Assembly (NCBI GenBank): GCA_047921075.1
Contig: JBLRWS010000037.1
Coordinates: 1-25,106 of the forward strand
Direction: 5' to 3'
DNA length: 25,106 nt
DNA from: JBLRWS01 sp047921075
GTDB lineage: Bacteria; Bacteroidota; Rhodothermia; Balneolales; Balneolaceae
Positions 14,426-22,798 of this stretch are shown in pieces (position 1 is the stretch's first letter; each line of letters begins with the position of its first letter). The notes below the pieces were generated by a model. That model was not told where the DNA came from. It searched no databases and worked only from the letters and a program-made list of their open reading frames with translations. The translations under genes and the position numbers were made by a program.

Positions 14426-14830
14426 CTACCTGCGTTTTAGTTTGGCTTCAATACTGAGCTGCGTATGCGGTACCGCCTCGAGTCGTCCCTTGGCAATTTT
14501 GTTGCCGGTTACTTTGCACACGCCGTACGTTTTGTTGTCGATACGCTGCAGGGCATCGTCCAGATAACGAACAAACTTTTTGGTGCGATTCAGCAGCATA
14601 TAGGTTTTCTCACGCTCCTGTGCATCCGTGCCGGCATCGGCCATGTGAAAAGAGTATGCCGATTCGTCGGAAGCATTTTCCATGCTTTCACGCAGGGAGT
14701 TCTGCAGAATCGTTAGCTCCTGTTCGGCTTCCTCACGTTTTTCGAGGATGATATTCCGAAAATAATCCAACTCTTCGTCGTTGTAAGGTGATATACGTTC
14801 GCTTTTCTTGGAATCTTTTGAAGATGCCAT
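14426..14830 (-). CDS. TraR/DksA-family protein with degenerate zinc finger
   Basis: DksA-family proteins insert a coiled coil into the secondary channel of RNA polymerase and adjust initiation, often with ppGpp. The 134-residue product has a long N-terminal coiled coil (about 17-100, NDEELDYFRNIILEKREEAEQEL onward, with the acidic tip region DESAYSFHMADAGTDAQER). A zinc-finger-like end follows (YGVCKVTGNKIAKGRLEAVPHT). Only Cys105 remains of the four metal ligands; the others read Thr108, Ser126 and Ala129. This Cys-poor form occurs widely in Bacteroidota relatives. I chose the ATG at 14830, 13 bases after the ileS stop; an in-frame ATG at 14893 would overlap ileS and add 21 unlike residues. 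Position between ileS and lspA is typical for the group. Confidence 0.88.
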   Translation of the reverse strand: MASSKDSKKSERISPYNDEELDYFRNIILEKREEAEQELTILQNSLRESMENASDESAYSFHMADAGTDAQEREKTYMLLNRTKKFVRYLDDALQRIDNKTYGVCKVTGNKIAKGRLEAVPHTQLSIEAKLKRR

Positions 14831-14843
14831 AGCACTTATTCGT

Positions 14844-17800
14844 TTAGTTGTTAATCGTTCGCTGTATAGAAATCTCGCAGGAGTCACCTTCAATATCCCA
14901 GGTTTTTACAAAATCCGGTTCGTCCAATGGACGATCGTCGATGGTTTCTGCAAGAGTTTCTGTCATGATAACCTCTTTTCGTGACTCTATAGCCTGCTTT
15001 AAGTCGCCTGAGCTGTTAAAGCCGATCTTAATACGATCGGTAACCTCATAGTCGGCCTCTTTTCTCATATTCTGGATGCGGTTCATAAACTCGCGTGCCA
15101 ATCCTTCCTGAACCAGTTCGGCGGTTAGTTCGGTGTCTACAGCAACGGTAACTCCGTTGTGCGACTCTACCGACCACCCTTCCAATCCGGATCGTTCAAT
15201 TTCGATCTCATCGGAGCTGATAACCACCGAGCCGTGCTCATTAAGAGTCAATTCAATGGAGCCTTTCTGCTCAAATTGAGAGATCTCTTCGTTGGTCAGC
15301 TCCCGGATTTTGGCCGCCACCGGTTTCATCTTTTTACCCAGCCGCTTGCCAAGCACCGGAAAGTTAGGTTTGGCCGTTTTATTCACAATTCCGGAATCGT
15401 CATCCACAAACTGGATCTCTTTAACGTTTACCTCATCCAAAATAATATCTTTTACTGCTTCAACCATCGGGCGACTCTCTTTGCCAATGGGCAGAATGAT
15501 GCGCGACAGCGGCTGGCGCACGTTAATGTCGATCTGGTTGCGAACCCTTAGCACAATAGAGCTAATGGTGCGTGCCAACTCCATGCGGCGTTCCAGCTGC
15601 TTATCAATAGCGGTCTCTTCTACCGTTGGATAGAACGATACATGCACCGACGATTCATCTTTGTCGGTCACTTCGTTTAGCCGCTGATGCAGCCATTCTC
15701 CGGTGTAGGGAGCGATCGGGCTAATGACTTTCGCCAGGCTGGCCAGGCATTCGTACAGTGTTTGATAGGCGGCTGTTTTGTCGAGGCTTTTGCCCTCTTT
15801 CCAGTAGCGGCGGCGATTTCGACGCACATACCAGTTGCTGAGCTCCTCCACAAACGCTTCCATCTCGCGGGCCGCCTTGGTGGGTTCGTAATCATCCAAA
15901 TACTCATCCACCAGTTTGATGGTGGTATTGAGGCGGGAGATAATCCAGCGGTCTATTTCTGCCCGCTCGGTTTTAGGAAGCGGCGAGCCGGAGTAGGTAA
16001 AGCCGTCAATATTGGCGTACATGGCAAAGAAAGAGTAGGTATTCACAATCGTGTTAAAAAACTTTCGTTGTGTCTCTTTTAGGCCTTCTTCGCTGAATTT
16101 AAGGTTCTCCCACGGGGAGGAGTTGCTCATCATATACCAGCGTACGGTATCGGCACCGTAGGTCTGAATCATTTCGAAAGGATCGACCGTATTCCCTTTC
16201 GATTTGCTCATCTTCTCGCCATTTTCATCCAGCACCAACCCGTTCGACACCACATTTTTGTAGGCCGGTTTATCAAATAGCATGGTACCAAGGGCGTGCA
16301 GCGTGTAGAACCACCCGCGGGTTTGATCTACTCCTTCGGCGATGAAATCAGCCGGAAAGTTGTTCTTGAATTTCTCTTTGTTCTCGAACGGATAGTGCCA
16401 TTGTGCCCACGGCATCGCGCCGGAGTCGAACCACACATCCAGCAGGTCGGGCACACGCCGCATGGTGCCGCCATCGGGCGCTTTCCAGGTGATCTCGTCA
16501 ATATAGGGGCGGTGCAGATCCAGCTCCTTATCTTTCGAAAGACCCGCTTTTTTGCACAGCTCTTCAACACTGCCGATGCACTCTACATAGCTCGGGTCTT
16601 TATCGCTTACCCACAAAGGAATCGGTGTTCCCCAGTATCGCTGCCGCGACACAGCCCAATCAATATTATTTTCAAGCCAGGTTCCAAACCGGCCGGTTCC
16701 GGTACTCTTTGGCTTCCAGTTTATCTTCTTGTTATAGGCCACCATGTTCTCCTTCACCTCGGTGGTGCGGATAAACCATGATTCTACCGGATAGGACATC
16801 AGCGGAGTGCCTTTTCGCCAGTCGAACGGATAGTTATGCAGATAGGTCTCGTGATGGTACATGAGCCCTTTTTCTTTGATGGCCCGGGAGATCTCTTTGT
16901 CGGCATCTTTGAACCATTCACCCTTAAACTCTTCAACCGGTTCCGTGAAACGCCCTTCTGCGTCAATGGGGTTAAACATTGGAATATCATTGGCAGTGCA
17001 GGTATCGTAGTCATCCGCGCCAAAAGCGGGGGCCATATGCACCACTCCTGTTCCATCTTCGGTTGTTACAAAATCGGCTTTTAATACTCTCCACGCATCT
17101 TTTTTGTCGAATTGGTCGAGGGCGTAGCGAAACACCGGTTTGTAGGTCCACCCGATCAGGTCACTTCCTTTATACCGCTCCACGATCTCATAATCGTGAT
17201 TTAGAGCACTCTCCAGACATCCCTCTGCCAGAATGTACTGTTCGGTAACATCGCCCTCCGTTACCCGAACTTTCACATAATCCAGTTTGGGGTTCACAGC
17301 CAGTGCCATGTTGGATACGATTGTCCAGGGCGTGGTTGTCCAGGCCAGGAAAAAGACATTTTCATCGGCATCCAGGGGGAATTTTACGTAGATGGAGGGG
17401 TCCTGCGTCTCCTCGTATCCGAGGCTTACTTCGTGTGAAGAGAGCACGGTGCCGCTTCCCGGAGAGTACCACTGAATCTTATACCCCTTATAGACCAGAC
17501 CTTTATCGTAAAGCTGCTTAAAGGCCCACCAAACCGATTCGATATAGTTATTTTCGAACGTAACGTAGGGCTTATCGAGATCTACCCAGTAGCCCATGCG
17601 TTGAGTCAGATCATCCCAGAGGTGCTTGTATTTGAGCACACTTTCGCGGCATTTGGCGTTGTATTCGGCCATGCCGTACTCTTCAACCTGAGAGCGTCCT
17701 TCCAGGCCCAGCTCTTTTTCTACCTCAATCTCCACGGGAAGGCCATGGGTATCCCATCCGCCTTTTCGCTCCACACGAAACCCTTTCAATGTTTTGTACC

Positions 17801-18014
17801 GACAAAACATGTCTTTTACGGTTCGGGCCATAACGTGGTGGATGCCCGGCTTTCCATTTGCCGTTGGCGGGCCTTCGTAAAACGTAAACGGAATGCCGTC
17901 TTCACGGCTGCTCAGGCTTTTTTCGAAGGTCTTGTCTTTCTTCCACCAATTCAGAATTTCAACTTCTGTTTTGGGATATGCGAGCTGTTTAATCTCGTCA
18001 AATGTCTTACTCAT
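14844..18014 (-). CDS. ileS: Isoleucyl-tRNA synthetase
   Basis: This class I aminoacyl-tRNA synthetase charges tRNA-Ile in the cytoplasm and edits misactivated valine. It has 1056 residues. The HIGH-type motif is PGIHH (56-60) within EGPPTANGKPGIHHVMART. The marker GWDTHGLPVEIEVEKELG follows. The editing domain sits in the middle (including FFLAWTTTPWTIVSNMALAVN and GTGVVHMAPAFGADDYDTC). KMSKS is at 601-605 in GEKMSKSKGNTVDPFE. The anticodon-binding domain includes NRRRYWKEG. Length and motif form fit the longer type (similar to eukaryotic enzymes), often linked with mupirocin tolerance elsewhere; I cannot judge that here. It heads the operon ileS, DksA-like gene, lspA. No T-box leader is seen upstream. 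Confidence 0.97.
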   Translation of the reverse strand: MSKTFDEIKQLAYPKTEVEILNWWKKDKTFEKSLSSREDGIPFTFYEGPPTANGKPGIHHVMARTVKDMFCRYKTLKGFRVERKGGWDTHGLPVEIEVEKELGLEGRSQVEEYGMAEYNAKCRESVLKYKHLWDDLTQRMGYWVDLDKPYVTFENNYIESVWWAFKQLYDKGLVYKGYKIQWYSPGSGTVLSSHEVSLGYEETQDPSIYVKFPLDADENVFFLAWTTTPWTIVSNMALAVNPKLDYVKVRVTEGDVTEQYILAEGCLESALNHDYEIVERYKGSDLIGWTYKPVFRYALDQFDKKDAWRVLKADFVTTEDGTGVVHMAPAFGADDYDTCTANDIPMFNPIDAEGRFTEPVEEFKGEWFKDADKEISRAIKEKGLMYHHETYLHNYPFDWRKGTPLMSYPVESWFIRTTEVKENMVAYNKKINWKPKSTGTGRFGTWLENNIDWAVSRQRYWGTPIPLWVSDKDPSYVECIGSVEELCKKAGLSKDKELDLHRPYIDEITWKAPDGGTMRRVPDLLDVWFDSGAMPWAQWHYPFENKEKFKNNFPADFIAEGVDQTRGWFYTLHALGTMLFDKPAYKNVVSNGLVLDENGEKMSKSKGNTVDPFEMIQTYGADTVRWYMMSNSSPWENLKFSEEGLKETQRKFFNTIVNTYSFFAMYANIDGFTYSGSPLPKTERAEIDRWIISRLNTTIKLVDEYLDDYEPTKAAREMEAFVEELSNWYVRRNRRRYWKEGKSLDKTAAYQTLYECLASLAKVISPIAPYTGEWLHQRLNEVTDKDESSVHVSFYPTVEETAIDKQLERRMELARTISSIVLRVRNQIDINVRQPLSRIILPIGKESRPMVEAVKDIILDEVNVKEIQFVDDDSGIVNKTAKPNFPVLGKRLGKKMKPVAAKIRELTNEEISQFEQKGSIELTLNEHGSVVISSDEIEIERSGLEGWSVESHNGVTVAVDTELTAELVQEGLAREFMNRIQNMRKEADYEVTDRIKIGFNSSGDLKQAIESRKEVIMTETLAETIDDRPLDEPDFVKTWDIEGDSCEISIQRTINN

Positions 18015-18324
18015 ACAGAGACGCCGTGTTTCTTAGAAAACGAATACAAGTTTTAAATATACGAAAAGGTTGAGAATGATTTTACCATGGTGCACCCTCA
18101 ACAAATGCGTTTCATAAAGGGATGCCAAGATAGGAGCCTTGGAGTTGAATGTCAGGTTAGAATACCTCGCGCCATTTAGTGCTGTATCAGGTCGAATTAC
18201 AAGGTTTTACTTGACCTCAACTTATAGGTGGTGTATCTATTCGTCTAGCGCTGTCGCAATAAAAAACTGTCTCAACATTTTGCAATACACACATAGACTG
18301 CCAACATTAATCCAACTACGTCTT
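18015..18324. other. 310-bp divergent intergenic region between ileS and the S9 peptidase gene
   Basis: No gene or RNA is apparent. It should hold the ileS promoter (minus) and the peptidase promoter (plus). For ileS, TATATTTA at 18061-18054 (minus strand) is one base from the TAnnTTTG box but lacks a -33 TTG. A short inverted repeat GTTGAG/CTCAAC around a 21-base spacer near 18069-18101 has no T run. An in-frame ATG at 18139 extends the peptidase frame but adds no signal-like sequence. Confidence 0.6.
18211..18239 (+). promoter_or_regulatory. Possible promoter of the S9 peptidase gene
   Basis: TTGACC (18211-18216) and TATCTA (18234-18239) are 17 bases apart. The upstream box is good, the downstream box is weak. 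The start would lie about 80 bases before the chosen ATG. Confidence 0.25.
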
Positions 18325-20823
18325 ATGTTGAAATTACCTTACCGCTCTGCTCTACTCACTTTATTTCTGGTTTTCTTTTTGTCGGAAAGCCTTCTTGCTC
18401 AAACAGATCGCTTCTCAGACGATCGATACCTAACGCCTCCGGAATCCATTTCTGAGGAGGTATTGGCACCCTCTCATCGCAATGTATCGGTGGGCGAACT
18501 TCACCCACAGGGTACCTTGTTTGTGAACCGTGTGCAATCGGGACTTACACCGTTGGCTGCGTTTGCAAAACCGCATTACAACCTCGCCGGGCTGCAGATC
18601 GACGGGCAGGCCAACCGCCAGCGCTCGCTCACAACCCAGCGCGCTACAACCGGTATTGAACTGGTAAATGCACGAACCGGAGAGCGCCGCGCACTGCCCA
18701 TTCCCGACGGGCTCTCAATCAGCCACATCAACTGGTCGCCCGACGGTACCCAACTTGCCTGGCTTGGTCACGAAGCCAGTGAAACACACCTCTATGTTAC
18801 CAATGCTGAGTCGGGCAATACCCGACAGGTAACCCGTCGCCCTGTTTTGGCCACCATGGAACCTATGGTGCAGTGGTCCGGTGACGGACAATTTCTTTTT
18901 ACCGTTTTGGTACCCGAAAACAGAGGCAACAAACCGGTCCGCCCGGCATCGCCCGATCGGCTGCAGGTAACGGTTACCACCCCCGACGAGAACCGCCTTC
19001 GGACCTACCCTTCGCTGTTAAAAGATCGATATGAAGCCGATCTGCTGGAATACTACATTACGGGGCAGCTGGTGCGTATCGAGGTACGAAACCGCCGCGC
19101 ACAAAACATTGGGCAGCCGGCCATGATCCGCAACGCTGACGCCTCTCCCGATGGCAGTTATGTGATGGTTCAAACCGTTCAAAAACCCTTTTCGCAGCTG
19201 GTGCCGGTGAGTCGTTTCGCTTGGGATGAAGAGATTTGGGACCTGAACGGCAACCGGCTCGTACTTCTGCGTCAGATGCAGGCCAACGAGGGAATACCCG
19301 ACTCAGACCTGATAGAAGATTTTGGCCGGCGCGACATTAAATGGCGACCCGATGGCGAGGGGTTGAGCATGCTTCTGAAGCCCGAAGAAGATGACGATGA
19401 AGAGGCAGACGATAATGGCGAATCGAACGGCAACAACTCCGGAAATTCGTCGCAAAACGACATAGCCGACCGGGTGATTCAGTGGCTTCCTCCTTTTGGT
19501 GATGATGATCAGACCGTTCTATACGAATCAAAACAGGAGCTGCGATCTGTATCATACGATCGCGATGGCGAACGGCTTTACCTGAATGAACGGCGCCGGG
19601 GCACCGATCGGCTGTTTGTGTACGATCCCGCCACGCCCGACTCGCTCTACACCATCACCGAATCGAAAACTGACGATTTTTACGACCGTCCGGGTAGCCC
19701 AAGCTTTACACCCGGTGCGCTTGGTGTTTCGGTAGTGCGCACAACGGATGATGGCGAACATCTGATTCTAACCGGCATGGAGATTTTCGAAGAGTTCAAT
19801 GAACAGGCGCCCCGCCCGTTTGTGGATCGTGTCCACATCACCAGCGGCGAAACCGAGCGGCTCTTCCAAAGCTCCGAAACCCACTTCGAATCGGTTAGCG
19901 AGATTCTAACCAACAACGCTAATGAGCTGATTATAGAGCGTGAATCGGCTGCAGAATTCCCCAATTATTGGTTTGTAGATCTTACTGACGGCAGCCGTAC
20001 ACAACTCACGGAGAATGTGGATTACAATGCGGCCGTGACCCAAGCTACCCGCGATCGGTTTCTGGTGCGGCGGGCCGACGGGATAGAGTTCTGGATGGAT
20101 GTGGTAATGCCTGCCGATTGGGATGGAGATCCGTTGCCCGGCATTCTATGGCACTATCCGCGAGAATATGATGATCAGGACGAATACAATGAAAGCCTTC
20201 GGTTTCATAACATCAACCGATATCCTCGGGTAGGTGCCCGTACGGCCGACATTTTTGTAAAAGAAGGCTATGCCGTTCTAAGCCCCGACTGGCCCATTGT
20301 AGGCCAACGCGGCACTTCAAACGACAACTTTGTGTGGAGCGTTGTACAAAATAGTACCGCTGTAATCGACAGCGCCGCTGCACGCGGATACATCGACCGA
20401 AGCCGCATGGCCATTGGCGGACACAGCTACGGTGCATTTGGCACGGCGAATGCCATGATCCACACTTCACTGTTCAAGGCGGGCATTGCAGGAGCCGGTA
20501 ATTACAATCGCACACTCACTCCGTTTGGCTTTCAGCGCGAGCGCAGCGACTTGTGGCGTGGGTTGGATCGCTACATGCAGATGTCGCCCATTTTCTGGGC
20601 CGACCGCCTCGATGGTGCCCTGCTCATGTATCACGGAGAAATGGATCAAAACGTGGGAACCTGGCCAACCAATTCGCGACGCATGTTTCAGGCTCTGAAC
20701 AGTATGGGTAAAACCGCTGCACTGTATATGTATCCCTATGAGGGGCACGGGCAAGCCGCAGAGGAGACCCTGCTCGACCTCTGGAGCCGGTGGATCGACT
20801 GGATGGATGAGTATGTGAAATAG
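18325..20823 (+). CDS. Exported S9-family serine peptidase (glutamyl endopeptidase-like)
   Basis: The 832-residue protein starts with a signal peptide (MLKLPYRS, hydrophobic core, cleavage likely near Ala25 in SLLAQTD), so it acts in the periplasm or outside the cell. Residues about 50-560 form a beta-propeller, with WD-like phrases such as INWSPDGTQLAWLGH and IKWRPDGEGLSML. The C-terminal alpha/beta-hydrolase domain carries Ser701 in GGHSYGAFG, Asp774 in HGEMDQN and His808 in YEGHGQA. The segment LLKDRYEADLLEYYITGQLV and the overall layout resemble plant and bacterial glutamyl endopeptidases of the S9 family. A low-complexity Asp/Glu/Asn/Ser insert lies at about 353-378. I chose the ATG at 18325 because it gives a proper signal peptide; an earlier in-frame ATG at 18139 adds 62 residues before it. 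Confidence 0.88.
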   Translation: MLKLPYRSALLTLFLVFFLSESLLAQTDRFSDDRYLTPPESISEEVLAPSHRNVSVGELHPQGTLFVNRVQSGLTPLAAFAKPHYNLAGLQIDGQANRQRSLTTQRATTGIELVNARTGERRALPIPDGLSISHINWSPDGTQLAWLGHEASETHLYVTNAESGNTRQVTRRPVLATMEPMVQWSGDGQFLFTVLVPENRGNKPVRPASPDRLQVTVTTPDENRLRTYPSLLKDRYEADLLEYYITGQLVRIEVRNRRAQNIGQPAMIRNADASPDGSYVMVQTVQKPFSQLVPVSRFAWDEEIWDLNGNRLVLLRQMQANEGIPDSDLIEDFGRRDIKWRPDGEGLSMLLKPEEDDDEEADDNGESNGNNSGNSSQNDIADRVIQWLPPFGDDDQTVLYESKQELRSVSYDRDGERLYLNERRRGTDRLFVYDPATPDSLYTITESKTDDFYDRPGSPSFTPGALGVSVVRTTDDGEHLILTGMEIFEEFNEQAPRPFVDRVHITSGETERLFQSSETHFESVSEILTNNANELIIERESAAEFPNYWFVDLTDGSRTQLTENVDYNAAVTQATRDRFLVRRADGIEFWMDVVMPADWDGDPLPGILWHYPREYDDQDEYNESLRFHNINRYPRVGARTADIFVKEGYAVLSPDWPIVGQRGTSNDNFVWSVVQNSTAVIDSAAARGYIDRSRMAIGGHSYGAFGTANAMIHTSLFKAGIAGAGNYNRTLTPFGFQRERSDLWRGLDRYMQMSPIFWADRLDGALLMYHGEMDQNVGTWPTNSRRMFQALNSMGKTAALYMYPYEGHGQAAEETLLDLWSRWIDWMDEYVK

Positions 20824-20844
20824 CAGGTAGTTGAAATATAGAGC

Positions 20845-20876
20845 AAAAAAAAGCCGCACCCGGTAAGGTGCGGCTT
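20845..20876 (-). terminator. Intrinsic terminator of yceI copy 1
   Basis: AAGCCGCACC (20851-20860) pairs with GGTGCGGCTT (20867-20876), a 10-bp stem with a 6-base loop. On the minus strand it runs into eight T, ending the yceI transcript. It also lies 22 bases after the S9 peptidase stop and may act weakly on the plus strand, where no T run follows. Confidence 0.88.
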
Positions 20877-20896
20877 AAGAAAATGGGGAGTCGGTC

Positions 20897-21520
20897 TTAT
20901 GATCGGCTGGCCATTAGCTCGAGGTTCAGACGGATGTCTACCTTATCGCCAACAACTGCCGTAGCGGCCCAGTCGCCTACGCCTACGCCAAAGTCGGTGC
21001 GGTCAAGGCTGGCTTCAGCAGAAATTCCTGCTACCTGCATGCCTTCCTGCATCGGGTGATCCATTACGCCAAGTAGGGTAAAGGGAAGTTCAAAGGTTCG
21101 GGTTACGTCACGAATGGTCAATTCGCCAATCGCTACGAACTGCCCGTCGCCGCGCTGCTCAATACGCTGGCTTTGGAAACGGATGGTTGGCCACTGCTCT
21201 GCATTGAAAAAGTCAGCAGATTGCAGGTGATTGTCGCGCCGCTGATTGCGTGTGTTTACACTCTCTACGGAAAGCGTTACGTCGATACTGCTTCCGTCCA
21301 GATTATTGGGATCAAAAGCAATGGTGGCATCAAACTCATCAAAGGTACCATCTACCGGAGTAAAGAAGTGATTCACGGAAAAATTAACCGTTGTGTGAGC
21401 CTTGTCTACCTGCCAGGTAGTGGCGTCAGATTTTTTGTCGTTACCGGTTGCAAGCACCGATGTAGTTAGAACAAAGGCGAATGCGAGTGTTAGGGATAAA
21501 AATTTATTCATTTTTTTCAT
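20897..21520 (-). CDS. YceI-family exported lipid-binding protein, copy 1
   Basis: The 207-residue protein begins with a signal peptide (MKKMNKFLSLTLAFAFVL, cleavage near residue 24) and then forms the lipocalin-like YceI beta-barrel that binds isoprenoid or other lipids in the periplasm. Family features are WQVDKAHTTVNFSVNHFFTP, DVTLSVESVNTRNQRRDNHL, FFNAEQWPTIRFQS, GELTIRDVTRTFELPF and DRTDFGVG. Its exact ligand is unknown; YceI proteins are often linked to quinone or polyisoprenoid handling and stress. It ends in its own terminator and lies downstream of a close paralogue on the same strand, which also has its own terminator, so the two are separate transcription units. Confidence 0.92.
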   Translation of the reverse strand: MKKMNKFLSLTLAFAFVLTTSVLATGNDKKSDATTWQVDKAHTTVNFSVNHFFTPVDGTFDEFDATIAFDPNNLDGSSIDVTLSVESVNTRNQRRDNHLQSADFFNAEQWPTIRFQSQRIEQRGDGQFVAIGELTIRDVTRTFELPFTLLGVMDHPMQEGMQVAGISAEASLDRTDFGVGVGDWAATAVVGDKVDIRLNLELMASRS

Positions 21521-21676
21521 GATGCTGTTGATTTGTTGTTTTCTGTTGATGCCAATCTACGGAGGGTAAGGGGTGCTGTGTTTAGCGAATGACTAACCAA
21601 ACTCTAACAAGTTTGTAATATGCTTCGGAAGGGTTGGCAACGGGAGCAGGCAGCTGACAAAACGGTAAGGTTGCAT

Positions 21677-21709
21677 AAAAAAACCCTTCGCGTTTCCACG
21701 AAGGGTTTT
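21677..21709 (-). terminator. Intrinsic terminator of yceI copy 2
   Basis: AAAACCCTTCG (21680-21690) pairs with CGAAGGGTTTT (21699-21709), an 11-bp stem with an 8-base loop. On the minus strand the T run complementary to 21677-21683 follows. It is 24 bases past the stop of yceI copy 2. Confidence 0.88.
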
Positions 21710-21733
21710 CGATAACAAGTGGGGAATAAAATC

Positions 21734-22110
21734 TTACGAAGCGGGTGCGTTCAATTCGAGGTTTAATCGAATGCGTACGCGNNNNNNNNNNNNNNNNNNN
21801 NNNNNNNNNNNNNNNNNNNNNNNNNNNNNNNNNNNNNNNNNNNNNNNNNNNNNNNNNNNNNNNNNNNNNNNNNNNNNNNNNCCAGATTTTCCGGATCAAA
21901 TACGATATTTGCTTCTACATCATCAAAGGTTCCATCAACAGGGGTGAAAAAGTGATTGATGGTGAAATTGATTCCGGAGTGAGCTTTGTCAATTTGCCAC
22001 TGTGTTGCGCGGTCATCATTATCGTTCTGGGTGGAGACGGCTTGTGCCACCCCAAGGGTTGTGAAGGCAATCAATACTATGAGTGACGTTATTTTTTTGA
22101 AATAGTCCAT
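21734..22110 (-). CDS. YceI-family exported protein, copy 2 (interrupted by an assembly gap)
   Basis: Both ends of a second YceI protein are visible around a run of N. The N-terminal part (76 residues from the ATG at 22110) has a signal peptide (MDYFKKITSLIVLIAFTTLG, cleavage after AQA) and then WQIDKAHSGINFTINHFFTP and GTFDDVEANIVFDPENL, very close to copy 1. The C-terminal part on the other side of the gap reads RVRIRLNLELNAPAS and stops at 21734-21736, matching the end of copy 1 (KVDIRLNLELMASRS). With exactly 100 N the two parts are out of frame. Copy 1 has 118 further residues between these points, so the true gap is probably about 356 bases, which restores the frame and gives 210 residues. 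The gene is probably intact. Confidence 0.85.
21782..21881. other. Assembly gap of 100 N
   Basis: Exactly 100 undetermined bases lie inside yceI copy 2. The round number suggests a placeholder rather than a measured size. Comparison with copy 1 suggests about 356 missing bases. Confidence 0.95.
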
Positions 22111-22212
22111 AACATAACTGTTGTTTGAGGTTGATTTTGCTTTCAAGGTAATGCATCCTAATGACGAATCGTTTCCAGAACCGTAAATAGGTGATAACAA
22201 ATGTGTAACGTT

Positions 22213-22797
22213 TCAGGGGAGTAAAAAGCGCCACGGTTTCAGGGCGTCTTCCTCTGCATAATCGATACCGATACGGGTAGTGGTTTGGATGCGGTTTGGA
22301 TCAACGGCTTCTCCCTTTTCAATCCAGACGGGAGGCGAAAAAAGGTCGGTCTTGTTGTGGGCGATGGTTATTCCCAGAGCTTGCGTACATTTGCCGGGGC
22401 CGTTGGTGAGGCCTGCACCGGATGCCATGCCGCGCCGCTGCTCCATAACGGTCTTGCCATGCAGTGGCCGCACCCCGCGAATCAGTACCGCATCGGCGAG
22501 GCCCTCTCGGTTGGTTACCACATTAAACAGGTGATGGATGCCGTAACATAGATACACATAGGCGTGCCCCGGCTTTCCATACATCACTTCTGTCCGTTGG
22601 GTACGGCGCCCATTGTGTGCGTGGCACGCTTTGTCACTTCGACCGGCGTACGCTTCGGTTTCGGTGATAACCGCCTTGGTGAGGATGCCATCAATGGATG
22701 TACAAAGAACCGCTCCGAGAAGCTCGCGCGCAATAACGGTAACCTCCCCGCGATTGTAAAACGATTCGGGCAGTACGTTTTTGGGGGATGGCGTCAT
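22213..22797 (-). CDS. mpg: 3-methyladenine DNA glycosylase (AAG/MPG family)
   Basis: This base-excision repair enzyme removes alkylated purines. It has 194 residues from the ATG at 22797. The catalytic glutamate is Glu48 in ITETEAYAG, with Tyr50 and His59 (DKACH) at the spacing of Glu125, Tyr127 and His136 in human AAG. Tyr82 in HAYVYLCYGIH is the equivalent of the base-flipping tyrosine. GLTNGPGKCTQALGI and the C-terminal RIGIDYAEEDALKPWRF are also family features. The start is one base after the yihY stop (TGA, G, ATG), so translation is probably coupled. A longer in-frame start inside yihY (22923) adds 42 unlike residues. Confidence 0.93.
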   Translation of the reverse strand: MTPSPKNVLPESFYNRGEVTVIARELLGAVLCTSIDGILTKAVITETEAYAGRSDKACHAHNGRRTQRTEVMYGKPGHAYVYLCYGIHHLFNVVTNREGLADAVLIRGVRPLHGKTVMEQRRGMASGAGLTNGPGKCTQALGITIAHNKTDLFSPPVWIEKGEAVDPNRIQTTTRIGIDYAEEDALKPWRFLLP

Positions 22798-22798
22798 C

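Noticed and set aside
15159..17250. Several plus-strand open frames of 80-160 codons inside ileS.
   Set aside because: They are antisense shadows of a fully convincing ileS gene and have no recognisable features.
18069..18101. Inverted repeat GTTGAG/CTCAAC upstream of ileS, considered as a T-box or operator.
   Set aside because: Only six pairs around a long spacer, with no T-box motifs or terminator.
21582..21781. Frame reading RTHSIKPRIERT and onward beside the N run.
   Set aside because: It is a wrong-frame reading; the correct frame is the C-terminal end of yceI copy 2 (IRLNLELNAPAS).
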